Below are positions 34,996-43,714 of a stretch of DNA of 64,000 nt, one piece after another. This stretch comes from CBDAPU01 sp965198875 (GTDB lineage: Bacteria; Pseudomonadota; Gammaproteobacteria; Eutrophobiales; Eutrophobiaceae), in contig CBDAPU010000001.1 in NCBI GenBank assembly GCA_965198875.1, forward strand, positions 682,001 to 746,000. The letters run 5' to 3'. The notes beneath the pieces are model-generated. The model made no database searches. It saw nothing but the letters and a program-made list of their open reading frames with translations, and was not told the origin of the DNA. How positions within the stretch are numbered: position 1 is the stretch's first letter; every line of letters starts with the position of its first letter. The position numbers were made by a program, and so were the translations under genes.

Positions 34996-35605
34996 CAGGG
35001 ACAATCGTGCCATCGCCAATCGATTTCGCGGCTATTATCCCGTGGTGGTGGATGTGGAGACCGCCGGATTTAACCCGCAGACAGACGCACTACTGGAGGT
35101 CGCTGCGGTGTTGTTGAAGATTAACGCCGATGGCAAATGGTGTTTATATGACACCATCTCAAAACACACACGGCCCTTTCCCGGCGCGCATCTGGACAAG
35201 GCGGCGCTGGAGTTTACCGGCATTGATCCGGAGCATCCTTTTCGCAAGGAAATCGCCGTCTCGGAGAAAGAAGCCTTGCATGACATCTTCCAGACCATCA
35301 AGAGCAAGATGAAGCGGAATCAATGTAGCCGGGCCATATTAGTCGGCCACAACCCGTCTTTCGATCTGGGTTTTATCAATGCGGCGGCCAATCGGGCAGG
35401 CCTAAAACGCAACCCTTTCCATCCTTTCAGTACATTTGATACCGCCACCCTGGGTGGGCTCGTTTATGGTCAAACGGTTCTATCCCGTGCCGTGCAGGCG
35501 GCCGGGCTGCCATGGCAGGAGGCAGAGGCGCATTCCGCCCGCTACGATGCTGAACGTACCGCCGAGCTGTTTTGCAAAATCGTCAATCTTTGGTCATTGC
35601 CATGA
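34988..35605 (+). CDS. rnt: Ribonuclease T
   Basis: 205 aa from ATG at 34988 (MSSRDNRAIANRFRGYYPVVV), which overlaps the pyrC end by a few bases; an upstream in-frame start at 34928 lies inside pyrC and adds unrelated residues. It is a DEDDh exonuclease that trims tRNA and other stable RNA 3' ends: VVVDVETAGFNPQTDALLEVAAVLL carries the D-x-E of motif I, AILVGHNPSFDLGFINAAANR motif II, and AHSARYDAERTAELF the His and last Asp of motif III. The pyrC-rnt pairing is a common gammaproteobacterial arrangement. Confidence 0.96.
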   Translation: MSSRDNRAIANRFRGYYPVVVDVETAGFNPQTDALLEVAAVLLKINADGKWCLYDTISKHTRPFPGAHLDKAALEFTGIDPEHPFRKEIAVSEKEALHDIFQTIKSKMKRNQCSRAILVGHNPSFDLGFINAAANRAGLKRNPFHPFSTFDTATLGGLVYGQTVLSRAVQAAGLPWQEAEAHSARYDAERTAELFCKIVNLWSLP

Positions 35606-35740
35606 CGGCTACCCCGGTTTAATGAAGTTAGCCCGGCGCCCTGGAGAGCAGGCGAGATAAAGGCGATGGCGCACAGCGATACGGGGCGTCATAAAGGGGC
35701 GCAAACCCGCCCTGATGTTTGAGGGTTTTTCAAGTTATTT

Positions 35741-35763
35741 TTAGCGCTTTTTTTATGCGCTAA
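35741..35763 (+). other. Perfect inverted repeat upstream of gyrA
   Basis: TTAGCGC - 9-nt T-rich loop - GCGCTAA lies 113 bp before gyrA. As RNA it is a 7-bp stem; no U-run follows on the plus strand, so it may be a protein-binding dyad or weak structure between rnt and gyrA, not a canonical terminator. Confidence 0.4.
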
Positions 35764-35875
35764 CGGTGTCTGTACAGGCCTGATTATGGTAGGCTTCCCG
35801 CCTCACAAGTTCGCCTTAATTTACGCTAAAGAAAAAGGGAAGCGCCCCCCTTGTCCTATCCATTAAGAGAGAGAT

Positions 35876-38431
35876 ATGTCTGAGGAAATGGCCGGGTCTG
35901 TCTCGCCAATAAACATTGAAGATGAAATGCGTCAATCCTATATGGATTACGCCATGAGCGTCATTGTCGGCAGGGCGCTGCCGGATGTGAGAGATGGGCT
36001 GAAGCCGGTACACAGACGGGTGCTCTTCGCCATGAACGAGATGGGCAATGATTACAACAAGCCCTATAAAAAATCCGCCCGGGTTGTCGGCGACGTCATT
36101 GGCAAATACCATCCCCACGGGGACTCCGCCGTGTATGATGCCCTCGTCAGAATGGCCCAGGATTTTTCCTTACGCTACGTGCTCATTGACGGGCAGGGTA
36201 ATTTTGGCTCAGTAGACGGGGATGCGCCGGCGGCCATGCGCTATACGGAAGTGCGGATGGCGAAAATTGCCCATGAGCTACTGGCGGACATCGACCGGGA
36301 AACCGTGGATTATGCGCCTAACTATGACGGCGCTGAGTTTGAACCCACAGTCCTGCCCGCACGCCTGCCTAATTTGCTGGTGAACGGCTCCAGCGGTATC
36401 GCCGTGGGCATGGCGACCAACATCCCGCCACATAATTTAGGCGAAGTGATCAACGCCTGCATTGCGCTTATTGATGATGAAGGGCTCACTGTTGAACAAC
36501 TGATCGGCTACATACCGGGGCCGGATTTCCCCACGGCCGGGATCATCAATGGCTCCGGCGGCATTCATGAGGCGTACCGGAGCGGACGGGGGCGTATTTA
36601 CATGCGTGCCCGCACCCATATTGAATCCAGCGAAAAACAGGATCAACACACCCTGGTTGTGACCGAGCTTCCCTATCAGACGAATAAGGCCAGGCTACTG
36701 GAGAAAATCGCCGAGCTGGTCAAAGACAAAAAGCTGACGGGTATACGCGAGCTCCGTGATGAGTCGGATAAAGATGGCATGCGTATGGTGATCGAGTTAC
36801 GGCGGGGTGAGGTGCCCGAGGTCGTTTTGAATAATTTATACCAGTTCACGGCGATGCAGAGTGTGTTCGGTATTAACCTGGTTGCCCTGGATGAGGGTCA
36901 ACCCCGCTTGATGACCCTCAAGGGGATGTTGCAGTCCTTTATCCAGCATCGACGGGATGTGGTGAGACGGCGCACCCTTTTCGATCTTCGCAAGGCACGG
37001 GAGCGGGCGCATATCCTCGAAGGGCTGGCCATTGCCCTGGCCAATATCGATGCGGTCATCGCCTTGATCAAAAAATCAGCAACGCCGGCGGCGGCGAGAA
37101 AAGCTCTGCTTGAGCCCCTGTGGCCGCCTGGTGATGTCGTGCACATGCTGGAGCGGGCGGGCGCTGATATCACCAAACCGGATGATTTGGCGGAAAACCT
37201 GGGATTGACGACCCAGGGGTATCGCCTATCTGCCGCACAGGCACAGTCCATACTGGATTTACGCTTGCAAAAATTAACCGGCCTTGAGCAGGATAACATC
37301 ATCAAGGAATATGAAGGCTTGCTCAAGCGCATTGCCGACTTGCTGGATATTCTCTCCCGTCCCGAGCGCCTGATGGGTGTTATCCGCACTGAATTAAAAG
37401 CCGTTCAGGAAGAATACGGCGATGGGCGGCGTACCGAAATCATTGAAGATCAACAGGATCTGAGCATGGAAGATCTGATCACGGAAGAGGATGTGGTGGT
37501 AACGCTCTCCCATGCCGGTTATGCAAAAACCCAGGCCATCAACACCTATCGCTCACAACGCCGTGGCGGCAAGGGCAAATCCGCCACCAACATGAAAGAT
37601 GAGGACTTTATCGACAAATTATTTATCGCCGGCACCCACGATACGCTGCTGTGTTTTTCCAGCTCCGGCAGGCTGTACTGGTTAAAGGTTTATGCCTTGC
37701 CACAGGGCAGTCGCACCGCCAGAGGCAAACCCATCGTCAACCTGTTGCCGTTAGATGAGGGCGAGCGGATCAGCGCCATATTGCCCATTCGAGAGTTCAG
37801 CGATGACAAATTCGTTTTCATGTCCACGGAGGATGGCACCACCAAAAAAACCGCATTGACCCATTTTTCAAAACCCAGGGCAGGGGGTATTCGGGCGATA
37901 GAATTAGCGGAAGGCAACCAGCTCATCGGTGTTGAGTTAACCGATGGGGGGCATGAGGTCATGCTGTTCAGCGATGCCGGCAAGGTGATTCGCTTTAAGG
38001 AGTCCGATATTCGGGCGGTCGGGCGAGCGGCGAGAGGGGTCAGAGGTATGCGCCTTAGCGCTAATGAAAAAGTGATCTCCCTGATTATCGTTGAAAACGG
38101 CAAGAGCGTTTTAACGGCAACCGAGAAGGGTTATGGTAAACGTACCGCCATTGAGGACTACCCCGTGCAGGCCCGTGGTGGTAAGGGGGTGATTTCTATT
38201 CAAATAGATAAACGTAACGGCAGGGCGGTGGGCGCGCGGATGGTGGATGAGGATGATGAGATCATGTTGATCAGTGATCAGGGAACCTTAATCCGCTCAC
38301 CGGTTAAGGAGGTATCCGTGGTCGGTCGCAATACCAAAGGCGTCAGGCTGGTGATGTTGAAGACTGATGAGAGACTGGCCGGTCTCGAACGTATTATCGA
38401 ATATAAAGAAGATGAGGCCCTCGCCAGCTAA
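35876..38431 (+). CDS. gyrA: DNA gyrase subunit A
   Basis: 851 aa, normal length. The breakage-reunion domain has DYAMSVIVGRALPDVRDGLKPVHRR, the quinolone-pocket region HPHGDSAVYDALVRMAQ with Ser and Asp in the susceptible-type positions, and the active-site Tyr123 in AMRYTEV. The C-terminal DNA-wrapping beta-pinwheel carries the GyrA box QRRGGKG. Introduces negative supercoils with GyrB. It is followed 40 bp later by serC, as in Pseudomonas and relatives. Confidence 0.98.
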   Translation: MSEEMAGSVSPINIEDEMRQSYMDYAMSVIVGRALPDVRDGLKPVHRRVLFAMNEMGNDYNKPYKKSARVVGDVIGKYHPHGDSAVYDALVRMAQDFSLRYVLIDGQGNFGSVDGDAPAAMRYTEVRMAKIAHELLADIDRETVDYAPNYDGAEFEPTVLPARLPNLLVNGSSGIAVGMATNIPPHNLGEVINACIALIDDEGLTVEQLIGYIPGPDFPTAGIINGSGGIHEAYRSGRGRIYMRARTHIESSEKQDQHTLVVTELPYQTNKARLLEKIAELVKDKKLTGIRELRDESDKDGMRMVIELRRGEVPEVVLNNLYQFTAMQSVFGINLVALDEGQPRLMTLKGMLQSFIQHRRDVVRRRTLFDLRKARERAHILEGLAIALANIDAVIALIKKSATPAAARKALLEPLWPPGDVVHMLERAGADITKPDDLAENLGLTTQGYRLSAAQAQSILDLRLQKLTGLEQDNIIKEYEGLLKRIADLLDILSRPERLMGVIRTELKAVQEEYGDGRRTEIIEDQQDLSMEDLITEEDVVVTLSHAGYAKTQAINTYRSQRRGGKGKSATNMKDEDFIDKLFIAGTHDTLLCFSSSGRLYWLKVYALPQGSRTARGKPIVNLLPLDEGERISAILPIREFSDDKFVFMSTEDGTTKKTALTHFSKPRAGGIRAIELAEGNQLIGVELTDGGHEVMLFSDAGKVIRFKESDIRAVGRAARGVRGMRLSANEKVISLIIVENGKSVLTATEKGYGKRTAIEDYPVQARGGKGVISIQIDKRNGRAVGARMVDEDDEIMLISDQGTLIRSPVKEVSVVGRNTKGVRLVMLKTDERLAGLERIIEYKEDEALAS

Positions 38432-38470
38432 GTTCCCCGCCGCCGTTGTGCATGTTTGGGAGATGAGATA

Positions 38471-39574
38471 ATGCCGGATAGCTCTGCCGAGAGACACATA
38501 TATAACTTTGGGGCCGGCCCCGCCATGCTCCCCAGAGCGGTCATGTTACAGGCCAGGGAAGAGTTCCTGGACTGGCGGGGCTGCGGGATCTCGGTGATCG
38601 AGATGAGTCACAGAAGTGCGGCGTTCAAGGACATCGCCGAGCGGTCGATTGAGGATTTAACGGACATCCTCAAGCTACCGAAAAACTATCAGATCCTGTT
38701 TCTGCAAGGTGGCGCTACCCACATGATGAGCATGGTGCCGTTGAATCTGTGTCGGAAGAAGAATAAGGCTGATTATGTTTTAACGGGTAGCTGGTCAAAA
38801 AAGGCTTACAAGGAAGCGAGGCGTCATCTCGATGCACGGATTGCGGCGAGCTCTGAGGCGAAGGGCTTCATGGGCATTCCGCATCCTGCCGAGTGGCGGT
38901 TAAGTGATGGGGCTGCCTACCTTTACTTTTGCGATAATGAAACCATCTCCGGGGTGGAGTTTGAAAGCGCCCCCGCACTCCCGGATAACGTCACACTCAT
39001 CAGCGATATGACGTCCAATTTTTTATCTCGGCCGCTGGCGGTTAATGAATACGGCGTTATCTTCGCCGGGGCGCAGAAGAATGTTGGCCCTGCCGGGCTC
39101 ACCTTTGCGATTATAAGAGAAGACTTCATTCATCCGGCCCGCGAGGGCATTCCGTTCCTGTATGATTTTCAGATCCAGGCCGAGCATAATTCCATGTTCA
39201 ACACGCCGCCGACTTTTAACTGGTACATGGCCGGTTTGACGTTTAGCTGGATAAAGGCGCAGGGGGGGCTTGAGAAAATGCACGAGAGGGCAGTTGCGCG
39301 CTCGGCCATGCTGTATGATTTTATTGATAGCAACGGCTTTTATACGAACCCGGTGGACAGGCGATGCCGCTCCAGGATGAACGTCCCTTTTATGCTCGCC
39401 GATAGCGGGCTTGAGGGGGCTTTTCTGAGCGAGGCGAAAGATGTCGGCCTGCTGGAGTTAAAAGGCCATCGCAGTGTCGGCGGGATGCGGGCAAGCCTGT
39501 ACAACGCCATGCCATTGGCCGGCGTTAAAACACTGGTTGAGTTCATGGCCGATTTTGCCCGCCGTTACGGCTGA
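38471..39574 (+). CDS. serC: Phosphoserine aminotransferase
   Basis: 367 aa from ATG at 38471 (MPDSSAERHIYNFGAGPAML), with a GGGAG ribosome-binding site at the right distance; the frame is open to a TTG at 38456. PLP enzyme of serine (and pyridoxine) biosynthesis: 3-phosphohydroxypyruvate plus glutamate to phosphoserine. It shows NFGAGPAMLPRAVM, FLQGGATHMMSMVPLNL, SDMTSNFLSRP and the PLP-Lys region FAGAQKNVGPAGL. Lies between gyrA and pheA. Confidence 0.96.
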   Translation: MPDSSAERHIYNFGAGPAMLPRAVMLQAREEFLDWRGCGISVIEMSHRSAAFKDIAERSIEDLTDILKLPKNYQILFLQGGATHMMSMVPLNLCRKKNKADYVLTGSWSKKAYKEARRHLDARIAASSEAKGFMGIPHPAEWRLSDGAAYLYFCDNETISGVEFESAPALPDNVTLISDMTSNFLSRPLAVNEYGVIFAGAQKNVGPAGLTFAIIREDFIHPAREGIPFLYDFQIQAEHNSMFNTPPTFNWYMAGLTFSWIKAQGGLEKMHERAVARSAMLYDFIDSNGFYTNPVDRRCRSRMNVPFMLADSGLEGAFLSEAKDVGLLELKGHRSVGGMRASLYNAMPLAGVKTLVEFMADFARRYG

Positions 39575-39612
39575 ACCTTAGATAGCATGAACGGGCGAGC
39601 CGCACACAAGAG

Positions 39613-40701
39613 ATGAACATGGATCACAAACTCGCCGACATTCGCGCACATATTGACGCCCTGGACGTCAAGCTGTGCGCCCTGTTCAATGAGCGTGCCG
39701 GGCTTGCCGCCAGGGCGGCGGCGATCAAACAGGCGGCGGGCAGGCAGGCGGCGCAGTTCTACCGGCCGGAGCGGGAAGCCCGGATCCTGCGCCGCATCAT
39801 GGAGCTCAATGAAGGGCCCTTAACTTCCCGGCAGATCACCGCCATTTACCGCGAAATTATTTCCGCCTGCATGGCCCAGGAGCAGCAATTCAACATCGCC
39901 TACCTGGGGCCCGAGGGCACCTTCACCCAGGCGGCCGCACTCAAGCACTTTGGCCATTCGGTGAGCACGTCGGCCTTCGCCGACATTGGCCAGGTCTTTC
40001 GCGAGGTGGAAGGGCAGCGATGCACCTTTGGCGTGGCGCCGGTTGAGAACTCCATTGAAGGTGCGGTAAACCACACCCTTGATATGTTGATAGACGCCAA
40101 TTTGAAGATATGTGGTGAAGTTAAATTGCGGATCCGTCAGCAGTTATTGAGCAATCATGAGGAGATCTCCGCCATAGAGGTGATCTACTCCCACGAACAA
40201 TCACTGGCGCAATGCCGGCAATGGCTGGATGAGCACTTGCCGGCCGCTCAGAGAAGGCCCGTATCCAGTAATGCCGAGGCGGCGTTATGTGCGAGCAGGG
40301 AAGGTCACTCAGCGGCCATTGCCGGTGAGAATGCCGCCGTGCTCTACGGCCTGCCGGTGTTGAGAGCCAACATTGAAGATGATCCGAATAACACCACCCG
40401 TTTTCTTGTGATCGGCAAAGAAGCGGTGCCGGCAAGCGGGGATGATAAAACATCCATCCTCTTTGCGATAAAGAGCAAGCCCGGCTCGCTGGTGGATGTG
40501 CTGTCCTGTTTCGCCGCCCATGACGTCAATATGATCCGCATTGAATCAAGACCTTCACGCCATACCATGTGGGAATATGTTTTTTTCGTTGACCTCATCG
40601 GCCATGTTGATGATGAAAATGTCGCCAATGCCTTATCTGAGCTGCAAGATAATGCGGCCATGATGAAGCTGTTAGGCTCCTATCCTGTGGCGATCATCTA
40701 G
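39613..40701 (+). CDS. pheA: Bifunctional chorismate mutase / prephenate dehydratase
   Basis: 362 aa. The N-terminal AroQ mutase (residues 1-90) has LADIRAHIDALDVKLCALFNERAGLA. The dehydratase follows with AYLGPEGTFTQAAALKHFG and GVAPVENSIEGAVNHTLDML. The C-terminal ACT domain has KPGSLVDVLSCFAAHDVNMIRIESRPS, the ESRP motif for Phe feedback binding. Leads chorismate to phenylpyruvate. In many relatives hisC lies between pheA and tyrA; here the gap is 43 bp. Confidence 0.97.
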   Translation: MNMDHKLADIRAHIDALDVKLCALFNERAGLAARAAAIKQAAGRQAAQFYRPEREARILRRIMELNEGPLTSRQITAIYREIISACMAQEQQFNIAYLGPEGTFTQAAALKHFGHSVSTSAFADIGQVFREVEGQRCTFGVAPVENSIEGAVNHTLDMLIDANLKICGEVKLRIRQQLLSNHEEISAIEVIYSHEQSLAQCRQWLDEHLPAAQRRPVSSNAEAALCASREGHSAAIAGENAAVLYGLPVLRANIEDDPNNTTRFLVIGKEAVPASGDDKTSILFAIKSKPGSLVDVLSCFAAHDVNMIRIESRPSRHTMWEYVFFVDLIGHVDDENVANALSELQDNAAMMKLLGSYPVAII

Positions 40702-40744
40702 CCATGTGGGTTGTTAGCCGACCTGCATCTTCATCGAGTAGCCC

Positions 40745-41620
40745 ATGCTGTTTAAGAAGATAACCATTTTAGGCGTCGGCTTGATCGGCGGCTCGTTGGC
40801 GCGGGCGTTAAAACGGGATCGCCTGTGTGAGATCATCACCGGTTATGGACGAGATGAGGTCGGGCTACAAAAAGCGGTGGAGTTAGGCGTTGTTGATGAT
40901 TACAGCCTTGAGATAAAAGAGGCCGTGAGAGATGCGGATGTGATCATGCTGGCAACACCACTCTCCAGCACTGAGCGCCTGCTGGCAAACATGAAAGATG
41001 GCTTAAAGCCCGATTGTATTATTACCGATGTGGGCAGCGCCAAAGGTGTTGTCGTCAATGCGGCGAGAAAAACGCTCCCTGAGCGGATGCGGTTTTTCGT
41101 GCCCGCCCATCCGATTGCCGGTACCGAGAGGAGCGGTGTTGAGTCATCGTTTGCCGAGTTGTTTGAACAACATGTTGTGATCATCACGCCGCTGGCCGAG
41201 ACCGATGAGGGGTGCAAGAGAAAAATTGCCGGGATGTGGGAAGGTGTTGGCGGGCGTGTTGTTGAATTATCGGTAGCGCACCATGATCAGGTGTTGGCGG
41301 CCACCAGTCATTTGCCCCATGTGCTGGCCTATGCGCTGGTTGACTGTTTGGGGAAAATGCAAGATAGCGAGGAGATGTTTCACTATGCGGCCGGGGGGTT
41401 TGCGGATTTCACCCGCATTGCATCGAGTAGCCCCCGGATGTGGCATGACGTCTGTCTTGCAAACAGCGGGCCCTTGCTTGGGATGCTGGCGCAATTTGAT
41501 CGGCATTTGCAGGATGTAAGAGAGGCCATCGCTAACGGTGAGAGCGAGCGATTACTGGCCATATTCTCCAATGCCAGGCGTGCCCGGGAGCGGTTTATTG
41601 ATTCGAAACACAAAGACTGA
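40745..41620 (+). CDS. tyrA: Prephenate (arogenate) dehydrogenase
   Basis: 291 aa NAD(P)-dependent TyrA of the stand-alone type, giving 4-hydroxyphenylpyruvate or tyrosine. Rossmann motif GVGLIGGSLARALKR near residues 11-26, ITDVGSAKG, and the substrate region PAHPIAGTERSGVESS with VAHHDQVLAATSHLPHVLAYAL and the C-terminal GGFADFTRIASSSPRMW. In pseudomonads this gene is fused to the following EPSP synthase; here the two are adjacent separate genes (27-bp gap). Confidence 0.95.
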   Translation: MLFKKITILGVGLIGGSLARALKRDRLCEIITGYGRDEVGLQKAVELGVVDDYSLEIKEAVRDADVIMLATPLSSTERLLANMKDGLKPDCIITDVGSAKGVVVNAARKTLPERMRFFVPAHPIAGTERSGVESSFAELFEQHVVIITPLAETDEGCKRKIAGMWEGVGGRVVELSVAHHDQVLAATSHLPHVLAYALVDCLGKMQDSEEMFHYAAGGFADFTRIASSSPRMWHDVCLANSGPLLGMLAQFDRHLQDVREAIANGESERLLAIFSNARRARERFIDSKHKD

Positions 41621-41647
41621 TATGACAAAGAGGGTTTTCTATTCATA

Positions 41648-42973
41648 ATGCCCGCCCCCAGAATTGACTACATCGTCAAGCCCGTGCAAGCGCCGCTACA
41701 AGGCAGCGTTTCCATGCCGGGTGATAAGTCCATCTCGCACCGCGCCGTTATTCTCGGGGCGATTGCCGAGGGGGTGAGTGTTGTTGACGGTTTCCTCCAC
41801 GGGGAAGACACCCTCGCCACGGTCTCGGCATTGAGACGGATGGGTGTTCAGATTGAAGAGCACGACACATCACTGGTGATTAAAGGGGTGGGTTCGAAAG
41901 GATTGCGCCCTCCCCCATCCATTATCGATCTAGGCAACTCCGGCACAGCCGCGCGGCTATTAACAGGGCTATTGGCAGGACAGGCATTTGATTGCACGCT
42001 CACCGGTGATGCTTCTTTAATTCGAAGACCAATGGGGCGGATCACGGCGCCGTTGAAGCGAATGAATGCCGATATCCGAACGACTGAGGCCGGCACATTG
42101 CCCATCCAGATCAAGGGAGGCAGGGCGCTCCATGGCATTGAGTATGAAATGCCTGTCGCCAGCGCCCAACTGAAATCCGCCCTGTTGCTGGCCGGGCTCC
42201 AGGCGAGTGGCAGGACGACAGTGATTGAGCCGGTTAAAACCCGTGATCATACCGAGCGATTGCTGATCCATTTTGGCTGCCCGCTCATGCGCTCAGGCAA
42301 TAAAATAGCGATTGAAAGGAGCACGTTACGGGCTAACTCGCTACGGATCCCGGGTGATATCTCATCGGCGGCGTTCTTTCTCATCGCCGGCAGCATTGTG
42401 CCCGGCGCCGACATCGTCATTGAGAACGTGGGCTTGAACCCGACCCGACATGCCGTCATTGACATTCTGCGCTTGATGGGCGCCGATATCGAGATTGAAA
42501 ACAAGGATAGCTCCGCTACGGAGCCGATCGCCGATCTGCATGTGCGCCACAGTGAATTGACCGGGGTTGTGATCCCGAAAGACCGGGTGCCCATAGCGAT
42601 AGATGAGTTCCCGGCCATCATGATAGCGGCCTGTTACGCCAGAGGGGAGACGGTGCTCGAAGGCGCTGAAGAGTTACGTGTTAAGGAGAGCGATCGCATT
42701 CATGCCCTTGCCGAGGGGCTAACCCGTATTGGCGTTCACGTTAAAACCTGTGCTGATGGTATGCGGGTGCAGGGGGGGCGGCCTGCCGGCGGGGTTGTCG
42801 ATAGCCATGCCGATCATCGTATCGCCATGGCGTTTTCTGTGGCGGGCCTGGCGGCGATGGGGCCGATCACCATTGAAGACTGTAAAAACGTGGACACATC
42901 CTTCCCCGGTTTTATCGACATTGCCGGGCAGGTGGGTTGGGACATCGAGAGACGGTTGACGGAAAATGACTAA
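41648..42973 (+). CDS. aroA: 3-phosphoshikimate 1-carboxyvinyltransferase (EPSP synthase)
   Basis: 441 aa enzyme of the shikimate pathway (sixth step). The N-terminal PEP/S3P contact GDKSISHRAVILGAIAEG, LGNSGTAARLLTGLLAG, GDASLIRRPMGRI, ASAQLKSALLLAGL and VKESDRIHALAEGL place it in the EPSPS family; SAQLKSALLLAGL and the GDASL block are nearer to the class II-type (CP4-like) than to the E. coli type. The glyphosate-site Gly is kept (NSGTAARL), so tolerance cannot be predicted. It overlaps cmk by 8 bp. Confidence 0.96.
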   Translation: MPAPRIDYIVKPVQAPLQGSVSMPGDKSISHRAVILGAIAEGVSVVDGFLHGEDTLATVSALRRMGVQIEEHDTSLVIKGVGSKGLRPPPSIIDLGNSGTAARLLTGLLAGQAFDCTLTGDASLIRRPMGRITAPLKRMNADIRTTEAGTLPIQIKGGRALHGIEYEMPVASAQLKSALLLAGLQASGRTTVIEPVKTRDHTERLLIHFGCPLMRSGNKIAIERSTLRANSLRIPGDISSAAFFLIAGSIVPGADIVIENVGLNPTRHAVIDILRLMGADIEIENKDSSATEPIADLHVRHSELTGVVIPKDRVPIAIDEFPAIMIAACYARGETVLEGAEELRVKESDRIHALAEGLTRIGVHVKTCADGMRVQGGRPAGGVVDSHADHRIAMAFSVAGLAAMGPITIEDCKNVDTSFPGFIDIAGQVGWDIERRLTEND

Positions 42974-43649
42974 AGCGCCAGTGATCACCATAGACGGCCC
43001 GGGTGGCAGCGGCAAGGGGACGCTGTGCAGTCAGCTTGGGAGCTGGTTGCAATGGCATGTGCTGGACAGCGGCGCCTTGTATCGGATCCTCGTATTGTTG
43101 GCGCAGCGCACACGCCTCTCCACATCCAACGCCGCCGAGATCGCAACGCTTGTAGCGGGTTTGGACGTCAAGTTCATCGCATCAGGGCAGGATAACAGCG
43201 TGAAAGTGCTGCTCGATGGGGAGGATATCGCCGATCAGATCCGCACGGAGCAGTGCGCCAGCGCCGCATCCAGCCTGGCGAGATCCCCGCCGGTCCGAGA
43301 GGCCATCCTGGATTGGCAACGGCGTTTCCAACAACCCCCGGGCTTAATTGCCGATGGCAGGGATATGGGCACCGTGGTTTTTCCCGATGCAGAGCTGAAG
43401 ATCTTTTTAACCGCACGCCCTGAGGAAAGGGTCAAAAGGCGATATAAACAGTTGAATGTTAAAGGAATTGATGTTAGTTTCCACAACCTTTCGGCGGACA
43501 TTGCCGAACGGGATAAGCGGGATGAGCGGCGTGCCGTCTCTCCTTTGAAAGCAGCGGCGGACGCCATCGTCATTGACACATCCGCCAGTGGTATAGAGGA
43601 TGTTTTCATGCAGGTATCGACATTGATAAAACAGCATTTCAGCCTTTGA
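42966..43649 (+). CDS. cmk: Cytidylate kinase
   Basis: 227 aa. It phosphorylates CMP and dCMP with ATP. The P-loop TIDGPGGSGKGTLCSQLG lies near the N terminus; LDSGALYRIL, TEQCASAASSLA, GLIADGRDMGTVVFPDAELKIFLTARPEERVKRR and the lid region DERDKR-like IAERDKRDERRAVSPL are seen. Start overlaps aroA; the next gene is rpsA, the standard cmk-rpsA pair. Confidence 0.97.
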   Translation: MTKAPVITIDGPGGSGKGTLCSQLGSWLQWHVLDSGALYRILVLLAQRTRLSTSNAAEIATLVAGLDVKFIASGQDNSVKVLLDGEDIADQIRTEQCASAASSLARSPPVREAILDWQRRFQQPPGLIADGRDMGTVVFPDAELKIFLTARPEERVKRRYKQLNVKGIDVSFHNLSADIAERDKRDERRAVSPLKAAADAIVIDTSASGIEDVFMQVSTLIKQHFSL

Positions 43650-43714
43650 TGTTTAACTTTCAAAGGGCTGCGAAATAGCCTTGTAAAACTTATAAAAGAG
43701 GAATAACACATTAA

